Source of the DNA: Candidatus Mesolinea sp. UBA5823
Lineage (GTDB): Bacteria > Chloroflexota > Anaerolineae > Anaerolineales > Anaerolineaceae
Assembly: GCA_002417685.1 (NCBI GenBank)
Contig: DICP01000124.1
Span: 319 to 8,071, forward strand
DNA: 7,753 nucleotides
Reading direction: 5' to 3'
Shown here: positions 1 through 6,300 of the stretch, piece after piece
Layout of the letters: every line of letters starts with the position of its first letter
How positions within the stretch are numbered: the stretch's first letter is position 1
Position numbers and translations under genes: made by a program
The notes under the pieces: generated by a model
What the model was told of the DNA's origin: nothing
What the model saw: the letters and a program-made list of their open reading frames with translations, nothing else
Database searches by the model: none

Positions 1-104
1 ATATGCTTGTTTTTGGGCTGCTCCTGATCTTGTGCGTCTTTTTATGGAGCCTTTCCCTCATCAATTTGAGACGCTCTAAATCTGGCTTTGTGGAGGAATC
101 CTAA
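1..104 (+). CDS. 3' end of a gene for a probable membrane protein (partial)
   Basis: One forward frame is open from the window edge to the TAA at 102-104; the other two forward frames hit stops at positions 25-27 and 78-80. The visible residues start MLVFGLLLILCVFLWSLSL and continue with a basic patch (NLRRSK) and a short polar tail. This is one hydrophobic, membrane-spanning-type segment followed by positive charges, as at the cytoplasmic end of an integral membrane protein. The first visible ATG (position 3) has no room for a ribosome site in the window, so it is probably internal to a longer gene. The stop overlaps the start of upp by one base, which suggests the same transcript and translational coupling. 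The family cannot be recognised from 33 residues. A short single-pass protein starting at the visible ATG is the alternative. Confidence 0.5.
   Translation, partial: MLVFGLLLILCVFLWSLSLINLRRSKSGFVEES
92..104 (+). promoter_or_regulatory. Ribosome binding site and TAATG coupling junction before upp
   Basis: GGAGG at 92-96 lies seven bases before the ATG at 104, inside the last codons of the upstream frame. The upstream stop TAA (102-104) shares its last A with the upp ATG. This fixes the upp start and implies that ribosomes ending on the upstream gene can reinitiate on upp. Confidence 0.75.
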
Positions 105-730
105 TGAAAAACGTCTTTCCATCTCAACACCCACTCGTAGCCGCAAAGCTGGCACGCCTGCGCGACGTGAATACTGAACCTAAGAAATTCCGCGAACTCG
201 TACGCGAATTAGCGGCTATGCTCGCTTATGAAGCTACTTTAGATATAAAAGTGCAACCAATTTCGGTGCAAACCCCGCTGGCGACCACACAGGGCGTCAC
301 GTTGGTGGATAAAATCGGATTGATACCCATATTGCGCGCTGGCTTAGGCATGGTGGAAGGCGTCTGGGAGCTGATGCCAGCTGCGGAAGTGTGGCATATT
401 GGCCTTTATCGCGACGAGAAAACGCTCAAGCCGGTTTCTTATTACAACCGCTTGCCTGTGGCGCCAACCGTGACGCAGTGCTTGATTCTGGACCCAATGC
501 TTGCCACAGGCGGTTCAGCGGTCGCGACGGTAGACATCCTCAAAGATTGGGGTGTGCGTAAAATTAAATTTGTGGGGTTGATTGCTGCGCCGGAGGGCAT
601 CACGAGGTTGCATGAGGCACATCCGGATGTGCCCATTCACATTGCGCATATCGATGACCGCTTGAATGAGCATGGGTATATCTTACCGGGCTTAGGGGAT
701 GCCGGCGATAGGATGTTCGGCACGGGATGA
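104..730 (+). CDS. upp: Uracil phosphoribosyltransferase
   Basis: This cytoplasmic enzyme converts uracil and PRPP to UMP and pyrophosphate in pyrimidine salvage. The 208-residue product is the normal length for bacterial UPRT and looks intact. Family landmarks, in order: the N-terminal HPLVAAKLARLRD helix (residues 9-21); the IGLIPILRAGLGMVEG segment (71-86), which contributes to phosphate and PRPP binding; the PRPP loop DPMLATGGSA (130-139); the GLIAAPEGI segment (158-166); and the C-terminal uracil-binding signature GYILPGLGDAGDRMFGT (191-207). The start is set by the GGAGG at 92-96 and by homology across the N terminus. It follows a probable membrane-protein gene with a one-base overlap; a uracil permease would be an attractive upstream partner, but the visible tail is too short to say. 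The gene converges on mutY, with 11 bp between the stop codons. Confidence 0.97.
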   Translation: MKNVFPSQHPLVAAKLARLRDVNTEPKKFRELVRELAAMLAYEATLDIKVQPISVQTPLATTQGVTLVDKIGLIPILRAGLGMVEGVWELMPAAEVWHIGLYRDEKTLKPVSYYNRLPVAPTVTQCLILDPMLATGGSAVATVDILKDWGVRKIKFVGLIAAPEGITRLHEAHPDVPIHIAHIDDRLNEHGYILPGLGDAGDRMFGTG

Positions 731-756
731 GTACCCCTTGTCTAAGGGGTTGGTAC
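731..756. terminator. Hairpin at the convergent upp/mutY junction, possible bidirectional terminator
   Basis: ACCCCTT (733-739) and AAGGGGT (744-750) form a perfect 7-bp stem with a GTCT loop. An outer GTACC (731-735) and GGTAC (752-756) can pair instead if GGTT is bulged. The hairpin starts immediately after the upp stop and includes the mutY stop codon (complement of 742-744), so it could serve both directions. Neither strand shows a U-run after the stem, so it is not a classical intrinsic terminator. It may instead act as an RNA 3'-end stabiliser or a weak or assisted terminator. Confidence 0.45.
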
Positions 757-1815
757 GGATGATTGTTGCAGCCGTCGCGCAATCTGGCGGTCAACCTTGC
801 CCATTGCAAACTCGTCTAACTGTGCGGGCAGCACCCAGCGCACGTGGGAGAGGTTATCGGTGCTCTGCCCTGGGAGAAGTGTGCAAAGAAAAGCATGCAG
901 GGTAATCCTAAAGTGCGTATAGGCGTGGCGATAAACACCAAAATCGTTTTCGACGACAATTTCTAAACCCAATTCTTCCCGTATTTCCCTTTTCAGGCAA
1001 TCTTCTAAACTGCTATCTTCTGGCTCTAATTTACCGCCCGGGAACTCCCACAGCCCGCCGAGCAGGCCGTTCGCCGGGCGCTGGGCGATTAAGACGGACT
1101 GACCCTGTGTAATCACACCGGCAGTGACGGTGTAATGTGGCACCGGCGGCTTGGCTTGGCGTTTGGGCAAGCTGTTTGGTGTGCCTTGGGTAAATGCCAA
1201 GCAAGTGGTTTGCAGCGGGCATTGCTCACAAAGTGGGGTTTTAGGTTTGCATATACGTTCGCCTAGTTCCATCATTGCCTGGTTAAAGTCCCCCGGGCGC
1301 TCTTGGGGCAGCAGCTGTTCGGCATAACCCCAAAGAGTATGCTCCAGGGCAGGGGTGCCCAGAGGCATCTGCAGATTGAGCAAGCGGATATATACCCGCC
1401 GGCAGTTAGCATCTAAAGCTGGAACGGGTTGCTGGAAAGCGATAGAGGCAATGGCGCTGGCGATATAGCCGCCAACACCAGGCAGCTGAAGCAGCTCCGC
1501 ATAAGTGTGGGGTAGCTGCCCTTGATGTTGCTGCCAAACCAACTGAGCGGCTTTATGCAGACTGCGCGCGCGGCTGTAGTAGCCCAAACCTTCCCATAAC
1601 TGTAGAACTTCAGCTTGCTCTGCTTTAGCTAAGCTCTCCAGAGTGGGGAAGCGCTGCATGAAGCGCTCGAAATAAGGGACGACCGTTTCCACTTGGGTTT
1701 GCTGCAGCATGACTTCGGAAACCCATGTGCGGTATGGGGAAGGATCAGAACGCCAGGGCAGCACCCTGGCGTTAGCGTCATACCATCTAAGCAAATCCGC
1801 GGCAAGCGCGTTCAT
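742..1815 (-). CDS. mutY: A/G-specific adenine DNA glycosylase MutY
   Basis: MutY removes adenine mispaired with 8-oxoguanine, preventing G:C to T:A transversions. The 357-residue protein has the complete family layout. The HhH-GPD glycosylase domain (about 1-210) contains SEVMLQQTQV with the catalytic Glu34, the helix-hairpin-helix LPGVGGYIASAI (111-122), and ALDANCRRV with the catalytic Asp135. The 4Fe-4S ligands Cys189, Cys196, Cys199 and Cys205 have the C-x6-C-x2-C-x5-C spacing. The C-terminal NUDIX/MutT-like domain (about 228-350), which senses 8-oxoG, contains GGLWEFPGGKLEPED and REIREELGL. The NUDIX box is one residue longer than the G-x5-E-x7-REUxEExGU pattern, which is tolerable because this domain is a reader rather than a hydrolase. 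The ATG shares one base with the preceding TAA (TAATG). The only Shine-Dalgarno-like sequence is a distant AAAGG, so translation probably depends on coupling. It is the last gene of a three-gene minus-strand operon. Confidence 0.96.
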   Translation of the reverse strand: MNALAADLLRWYDANARVLPWRSDPSPYRTWVSEVMLQQTQVETVVPYFERFMQRFPTLESLAKAEQAEVLQLWEGLGYYSRARSLHKAAQLVWQQHQGQLPHTYAELLQLPGVGGYIASAIASIAFQQPVPALDANCRRVYIRLLNLQMPLGTPALEHTLWGYAEQLLPQERPGDFNQAMMELGERICKPKTPLCEQCPLQTTCLAFTQGTPNSLPKRQAKPPVPHYTVTAGVITQGQSVLIAQRPANGLLGGLWEFPGGKLEPEDSSLEDCLKREIREELGLEIVVENDFGVYRHAYTHFRITLHAFLCTLLPGQSTDNLSHVRWVLPAQLDEFAMGKVDRQIARRLQQSSVPTP

Positions 1816-2117
1816 TAGAATTGAAATGCGCCTTTCTGTGGGGCAATTTTACAGACGTAATGATCGACCAACTCGAGTAGTTGGTCATTGAGCGCTTGCC
1901 ATTCTGGAGAGGAAATGAGCGTTTTGGCGGTTTCTACGCTGGGCATCACTGCGCCGACTAAGATTTGGGGCTCATCGCCATAGACGGTCACCCAGGCATC
2001 CGTCAGCTCGAGCCCGAGACTATTCACTTTGGGGAGGTAATCCCCCACCATAAAGCCGTAATAAAACTGTTCTTTACCCGGCTTGATGTTCCACGTAAGG
2101 ATAACTTTTGCCCTCAT
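1815..2117 (-). CDS. Small conserved protein, probable dimeric alpha/beta-barrel (ferredoxin-like) fold
   Basis: The 100-residue product begins MRAKVILTWNIKPGKEQFY. Its predicted strand/helix order is beta-alpha-beta-beta-alpha-beta: strand RAKVILTWNI, helix KEQFYYGFMVGDYLPKV, strands DAWVTVYG and QILVGAVMP, helix ETAKTLISSPEWQALNDQLLELV, and a final strand near KIAPQKGAFQF. This order and size fit dimeric alpha/beta-barrel proteins (ABM/NIPSNAP/Dabb-like). I recognise no catalytic motif, so no activity is claimed. The ATG at 2117 is preferred because strand 1 begins straight after it; an in-frame TTG at 2126 would add three residues and overlap the upstream stop by four bases. The gene follows the MBL-fold gene after a 5-bp gap and overlaps the mutY start by one base. 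That spacing argues for coexpression with mutY but does not prove a shared function. Confidence 0.75.
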   Translation of the reverse strand: MRAKVILTWNIKPGKEQFYYGFMVGDYLPKVNSLGLELTDAWVTVYGDEPQILVGAVMPSVETAKTLISSPEWQALNDQLLELVDHYVCKIAPQKGAFQF

Positions 2118-2122
2118 AGCCT

Positions 2123-2773
2123 TCAACTCAGTTTTGGGTCAAGCGCAATGACGTGCGTCTCTTCTTCTATAAATGCAATAGGGTTGGTGACTTTATAAGA
2201 TTCCATCGTTTCGAGCTGGGTAATGCCCATTTCTTTGAGGAACTTACTTAATGGATCAAGGTCTAAAGTGGACTGAGGGGTATCGTATTGCATTGGGATG
2301 ACGATATTGGGTTCCAACATGCTGATGACCTCCGCAGCCTTAGAGGCGTTCAAACCATTCCCATCCCCTACCGGAACTAAAGCGATGTTGACTGTTCCTA
2401 ATGATTCAATATCAGATTGGCTGGGGACTTGATCGAGCTTACCTAAATGTGCTACGGTGATTGAGCCGAACTCAATAAGGTAAAGGGTATTACGTAGGCC
2501 TGAAAAATCTTTTTTATGTGGGGTAGTCTGCATTCCGGTGATAAACACGCCTCCGATCTCAAACTCACCAGGGCCATTGATGAGGAAAGGGTCACCTTTG
2601 ACGGCTTTAACATAATTATGAACAGGGTCATCGCAGCTCACGGTGACAATTTCAGATTTCAGCTTGAGCGGAGTGTAACCGGCGATAGTAGAGTCAAAAG
2701 GGTCGGTGACAACCGAAGCCTTTCCCCGCTCCACGAGGCGAAAACAAGAGTGACCATACCAAAAGATTTCCAT
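2123..2773 (-). CDS. MBL-fold (UlaG/COG2220-like) protein with degenerate metal site
   Basis: The 216-residue protein has the outline of the UlaG-like metallo-beta-lactamase-fold family: MEIFWYGHSCFRL (1-13), VVTDPFD (21-27), IVTVSCDDPVHN (42-53), NGPGEFEIGGVFITG (66-80), AHLGKL (108-113), ALVPVGDG (131-138) and PNIVIPMQY (155-163). Active relatives carry HxHxDH, HLGD and MHY metal-binding motifs. Here HxHxDH has become Cys47, Asp49, Val51 and His52, and MHY has become MQY, with Gln162 in place of His. Only His52 and His109 remain, so normal two-zinc hydrolysis looks unlikely. It has no signal peptide and is probably cytoplasmic. The start is well supported by GGAGG at 2778-2782, four bases before the ATG. 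It is the first gene of the operon leading to mutY. The family call is fairly secure; the function is unknown, and binding, structural or altered-metal roles are open. Confidence 0.85.
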   Translation of the reverse strand: MEIFWYGHSCFRLVERGKASVVTDPFDSTIAGYTPLKLKSEIVTVSCDDPVHNYVKAVKGDPFLINGPGEFEIGGVFITGMQTTPHKKDFSGLRNTLYLIEFGSITVAHLGKLDQVPSQSDIESLGTVNIALVPVGDGNGLNASKAAEVISMLEPNIVIPMQYDTPQSTLDLDPLSKFLKEMGITQLETMESYKVTNPIAFIEEETHVIALDPKLS

Positions 2774-2782
2774 CGTGCCTCC
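2774..2782 (-). promoter_or_regulatory. Ribosome binding site of the MBL-fold gene
   Basis: The minus strand reads GGAGG (complement of 2778-2782) followed by CACG and the ATG at 2773-2771. This strong Shine-Dalgarno match selects the start. It is the only convincing ribosome site in the minus-strand operon; the two downstream genes appear to depend on coupling. Confidence 0.7.
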
Positions 2783-2840
2783 AACAATCGGTAATTAGTG
2801 CAAAACTTCGTTGAATAAAATAAATTCGTGCGTGTATATA

Positions 2841-2906
2841 TTATACCTTTTGGGCATTATACACAGCACCTCACAGCCCTTCGGGCATTATACCCTTTGG
2901 GCATAA
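2841..2906. repeat. Three-copy CCYTTYGGGCAT element around the minus-strand promoter
   Basis: GGGCAT occurs at 2852-2857, 2883-2888 and 2899-2904, each preceded by CCTTTT, CCCTTC or CCCTTT, so each unit is a small dyad of the form CCC-TTY-GGG. The first two copies continue as GGGCATTATAC (2852-2862, 2883-2893). The longest pair, TTATACCTTTTGGGCATT (from 2841) and TTATACCCTTTGGGCATA (from 2888), agrees at 16 of 18 positions. The GGGCAT-to-GGGCAT distances are 16 and 31 bp, about one and two steps of the same period. The units sit in the spacer of, at, and downstream of the best minus-strand promoter, so an operator array for a regulator is a reasonable inference. GCCCTTCGGGC (2876-2886) can also form a hairpin in the transcript. 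Confidence 0.6.
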
Positions 2907-2914
2907 GCTTACAA
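2887..2914 (-). promoter_or_regulatory. Candidate sigma-70-type promoter of the MBL-fold/mutY operon
   Basis: On the minus strand, TTGTAA (complement of 2909-2914; 4 of 6 matches to TTGACA) is followed after 16 bases by a perfect TATAAT (complement of 2887-2892). Transcription would start near 2880, giving a leader of roughly 105 bases before the MBL-fold ATG. Two further TATAAT hexamers occur downstream (complements of 2856-2861 and 2840-2845) but lack a good -35 partner. The GGGCAT repeats overlap this promoter. Confidence 0.5.
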
Positions 2915-3126
2915 CGAACTATATAGTATAGAGATTATAACAGTTTGGCAGTGAGCAAATACGCAATAAGGCAAAAACTTAAACCCTCTGATTATTGTTA
3001 GTGGTTTTTTACTGCCGGTAATGAAATGCGCACACAGTAGTTTTTTTGCTTAGTGGGATTTTTACAATTTTACCTTGCGTGAATTGGTGATTGTGATAGA
3101 ATTTTTTCCAAAGTAGAGAATATTTT

Positions 3127-3156
3127 TTGACTGTCAAATAAAGTTATGCATCTAAT
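3127..3156 (+). promoter_or_regulatory. Candidate promoter of the protease gene with a TTGAC/GTCAA dyad
   Basis: TTGACT (3127-3132) and TCTAAT (3151-3156) are separated by 18 bases and match five of six consensus positions each. The -35 lies within the perfect dyad TTGACTGTCAA (3127-3137), which could be a regulator site. A start near 3163 would place GTTAGTA, the left arm of a stem, at the very 5' end of the mRNA and leave a leader of about 185 bases. A weaker alternative is TTGCGT (3075-3080) with TAGAAT (3097-3102). Confidence 0.35.
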
Positions 3157-3229
3157 CGTTCGTTAGTAAGCTCTTCTCTCTATTCTAATGGTGTTTGCCT
3201 ACTAACATTAATAACGATCCCTGTGCATA
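3145..3229 (+). other. Long nested inverted repeat in the protease leader
   Basis: Three pairs of complementary arms are nested in order: TATGCA (3145-3150) with TGCATA (3224-3229), ATCGTT (3155-3160) with AACGAT (3213-3218), and GTTAGTA (3162-3168) with TACTAAC (3200-3206). GC (3170-3171) and GC (3197-3198) extend the inner stem past one mismatch. About 21 base pairs form one long interrupted hairpin with a roughly 25-base loop. It could be a structured 5' leader or a protein-binding DNA site. I recognise no known riboswitch consensus. Confidence 0.5.
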
Positions 3230-3247
3230 CCTCTCAGAAAGGAGGTA
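3228..3247 (+). promoter_or_regulatory. Perfect Shine-Dalgarno sequence paired in a hairpin, with no start codon
   Basis: AAAGGAGGT at 3238-3246 is a full match to the 16S rRNA 3' end. It is not followed by ATG, GTG or TTG at a usable distance; the only near-start is CTG at 3251, followed directly by TAA. Its GAGGTA (3242-3247) pairs with TACCTC (3228-3233) across an 8-base loop. It lies 102 bases before the protease start and could be a ribosome standby or mRNA-stabilising site in the leader. Confidence 0.4.
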
Positions 3248-3248
3248 A

Positions 3249-3308
3249 AACTGTAAAAATATAACTGTAAATTCCCAACTTGTTGTCGCTTAGTACCACA
3301 GAGTACCA
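3249..3308 (+). repeat. Two short direct-repeat pairs before the protease gene
   Basis: AACTGTAAA occurs at 3249-3257 and 3263-3271, a 14-base period. AGTACCA occurs at 3292-3298 and 3302-3308, a 10-base period, close to one helical turn. Short repeats are easy to find by chance in AT-rich DNA. The helical spacing of the second pair is what makes a protein-binding site worth considering. Confidence 0.3.
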
Positions 3309-3336
3309 TTCGTTTTTTTGTTTTCGTTAATTAAAT

Positions 3337-3342
3337 AAGGAG
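3337..3342 (+). promoter_or_regulatory. Ribosome binding site of the protease gene
   Basis: AAGGAG lies six bases before the ATG at 3349. The ATG is followed directly by a typical signal peptide, so the start is well fixed. Confidence 0.85.
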
Positions 3343-3348
3343 AAAGAC

Positions 3349-6300
3349 ATGCAAAAAAAGTCAACTTCCAAAGTGTTAGCACTTTTCCTAATGGTTGCCT
3401 TGCTTTTAGGAGTTGTAGTCAATACTTCTCAGGCTAATGTTACCTCTGCGAGTACCATGCAGAGCCTGGATAAAGTTGAGACTGAAGTTCTCGACGCAAT
3501 TTCAACAAAAGGAAGCTCCGATTTCGTGATCGAGATGGCTGAGCATGCGGATTTGAAAGCAGCCTACGCGATCAAAGACTGGAGCGAACGTGGCTGGTAT
3601 GTTTACAATACTTTAAAAGAGGTTGCCGATCGCACGCAGAAACCAATTCTTTTATTGCTTGATCAAAGAGGAATTAAGTATCAATCCTTCTTTGCCGGCA
3701 ATGAAATTGCGGTAACTGCGGGAGATATGTCGGTACTCTCTCAAATTGCAGCTTTGGATAGTGTGGAACACATTCGATACCCAAGAACTGCACACATCGA
3801 TCCCATCACCAGCCTCTCGAAGGATCTATTTAATTTCACGGTTCAATCACTGGACTGGGGCATCACCGATACCAATGCTGATGATTTCTGGTCCACATTT
3901 GGCATGCAGGGGGACGGCATTGTAGTCGCCAATATTGATACAGGCGTCCAATGGAATCATCCAGCACTCGACCAGGCTTACAAATGCGGGACCAACCCAT
4001 CAGATCCTAACTGCTGGTATGATCCTTCGAACATTTGCGGCGGTGCGATGTGCGATAACTCTGGGCACGGCACCCATACCATGGGCACGATGGTGGGCGA
4101 TGATGACCCAACCCTGGCCTATCAGGTGGGGATGGCCCCCAATGCACAATGGATTGCCTGCAAGGGCTGCGAATCGAACACCTGCTCCGATACTGCACTG
4201 AATGCTTGTGCAGATTGGATCCTTGCACCCAACAACGATCCCGATAACCGCCCGAATGTGGTTAATAACTCCTGGGGCGGCGGCGGTGGTGATGACTGGT
4301 ACCAGGCTAAAGTCGTAGCTTGGCGCGCAGCTGGCATCTTCCCGGCATTCTCTGCAGGTAATGAAGGTCCAGGTTGCAGCACGTTAGGTTCACCAGGTGA
4401 TTATCAGGAAAGCTTTGGTACCGCGGCGCATAGCAGCTCGCGCACGATTGCGAGCTTCTCCTCACGGGGTCCAGGCATTTTTGGTGACGATCCCTATACC
4501 AAACCCAACATTTCGGCACCGGGTGTGAGCATTTGCTCTTCTGTACCTGGCAGCGGTTGGGACTGCACTTATAGTGGCACATCGATGGCATCCCCTCACA
4601 GTGCGGGGGCTGTCGCGCTGCTTTGGTCTTGCAATAGTGAACTCATCGGCGATATGGACGCCACTTTTGAAGTGTTGCAGGATACGGCTGATACACCCCC
4701 AGATGGAACATGCGGTGCGCCTGCGGACGGCGAGGGTAACTATACCTATGGATATGGTTACCTGAATGTGTTAGCTGCTGGGCAGCAGGTTTGTTCCGCT
4801 GGAACAATTACTGGTTCGGTTAAATCTAACAGCGTCCCGATTGAAGGGGCGACTGTTACTGCAGACAATGGCGAAGGTGTAGTAATTGATACCGAGACCG
4901 GAGCAGATGGGATTTATACTCTCAATGCCCCAGCAGGTACTTACACCGTCACTGCTACCAAATACGGCTTTACCGAAGATATTGAAACCGGTGTAGTGGT
5001 CGCGGAAGGTGGAACGGTCGTTGTGGACTTTACGATTGAGCCCCTTGCTTTAACGATTGTTTCTGGCGTTGTTTACGATGCAGGTGTGGAAGGATTAGGC
5101 CTCCATGGCTATCCATTGTATGCCTCAATCCACATTTCCGCCTCAGGCTTTGACCAGACGATCTATAGCGATCCGATTACCGGCGAATATTCAATTGAAC
5201 TAGTCTCCGAAACTGAACACACCTTTGAAGTTACTTCGGTGGTTTCTGGATATGAACCGCTCGTTGAGACTGTTACACCGACCGCCGAAACCCTGACCCA
5301 TGATATTGGGCTGGGGATTGACGGCGAAGTTTGTGCTGCGCCTGGCTACCAACCTGATTATGATTTCTTTTGGAGCTTTGAACAGAGTGATGGCGGTTTT
5401 ACGCCCGGTGGCACCACCAGCTTTGCCTGGGGTGACTTTACCAGCGGCCCCATGGAAGGGCACAGCGGCACTAAAGGCATTGCCACCAATCCAGCGGGCA
5501 ACTATAACCCCAATGAGTTGGGTTATATGCTATCACCCGTCATTGACCTGAGCGGTTATGGGACGAACACCCCTGTCATTCAATGGTGGGATTGGAAGGA
5601 TATCGAAAGTGTTTCTTGGGACTGGGCTCGCTTTGATGTCACCAAAGATGGTGGTGTGACCTGGACGACAGTCTGGGGGCCTGTAGGCGGCGTGCATGAT
5701 ACAGAATATCACCAGCAAACCGTTGTGCTTGACCCGAGCTATAACGTCAGCGATTTCCAATTCCGTTTCTACTTTAAGAGTGATAGCTCTGTCCAATATG
5801 CAGGTTGGTATATTGATGATGTGGGGATTGTTGAAATTGCAGCGCCATTACCTACAGTGTTCTACTCTTCAGACTTTGAATCGAATGATGGCGGCTTTGT
5901 GGTGAGTGGGACAAGTCCCTCTTGGGAAGTTGGCAAACCTACCAGCGGCCCAGGTGCTGCTCATTCTGGGCTAGTTGTTTGGGCAACAAACTTGGCTGGC
6001 AACTATAACAATAATGAGGATAGCTATATAACCTCACCTGTCATTGATTTGAGCGCAAATCCGACACTTGCACCTACTATTTCTTTCTATCACTGGATGC
6101 AATCAGAAAGCAACACTTTTGATTGGGGTTCAGTTGAAGCCACGAAAGATGGCGGGGTCACCTGGGATATCATCTGGCAAAAGTTTGGGAATATCACAGA
6201 ATGGACGCCAAAATCCTTGCAATTAGACCCAAGCTACGCGGTAAGCAACTTCCAATTCCGCTTCCACTTCCACTCGGATGGTTCAGTTAATTACCCCGGC

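Larger units (their letters stand above)
2774..3348. other. 575-bp AT-rich divergent intergenic region
   Basis: No convincing gene lies here; the few ATG frames stop within a dozen codons. The region is clearly richer in A+T than the genes on either side. It separates the minus-strand operon from the protease gene. The left part (2841-2914) holds a repeated dyad element and a minus-strand promoter. The middle (2940-3125) has several T-tracts and a near direct repeat, TTAGTGGTTTTTTAC (2998-3012) and TTAGTGGGATTTTTAC (3050-3065). The right part (3127-3342) holds candidate + strand promoter signals, a long nested inverted repeat, a Shine-Dalgarno hairpin without a start, short direct repeats and the ribosome site of the protease gene. 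Confidence 0.8.

Noticed and set aside
2117..2126. TTG start at 2126 for the small alpha/beta-barrel protein
   Set aside because: It adds only three residues, has no ribosome site, and the first beta strand begins right after the ATG at 2117. It stays possible because of the 4-base overlap with the preceding stop.
2841..2906. CRISPR-like array
   Set aside because: The repeats are too short, too few and irregularly spaced (16 and 31 bp), and no cas genes are present; a promoter-associated operator array fits better.
2998..3065. Near direct repeat TTAGTGG...TTTTTAC as a functional element
   Set aside because: Two imperfect copies in T-rich DNA, with no promoter or dyad attached; recorded under the intergenic region but not promoted to a finding.
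3188..3205. Leader peptide MVFAY in the hairpin loop, and an 11-codon frame at 3021
   Set aside because: Neither has a Shine-Dalgarno sequence at a usable distance, and both are of a length expected by chance. No run of a regulatory amino acid suggests attenuation.
3155..3218. Possible integron attC site (GTTAGTA ... TACTAAC)
   Set aside because: The arms do not fit the attC core consensus GTTRRRY/RYYYAAC (a T stands where a purine is needed), and no integrase or gene cassette is near.
3140..3348. Known riboswitch (for example c-di-GMP) in the protease leader
   Set aside because: The stems and loops do not show the conserved bases of any class I can recall; only a covariance-model scan could overturn this.
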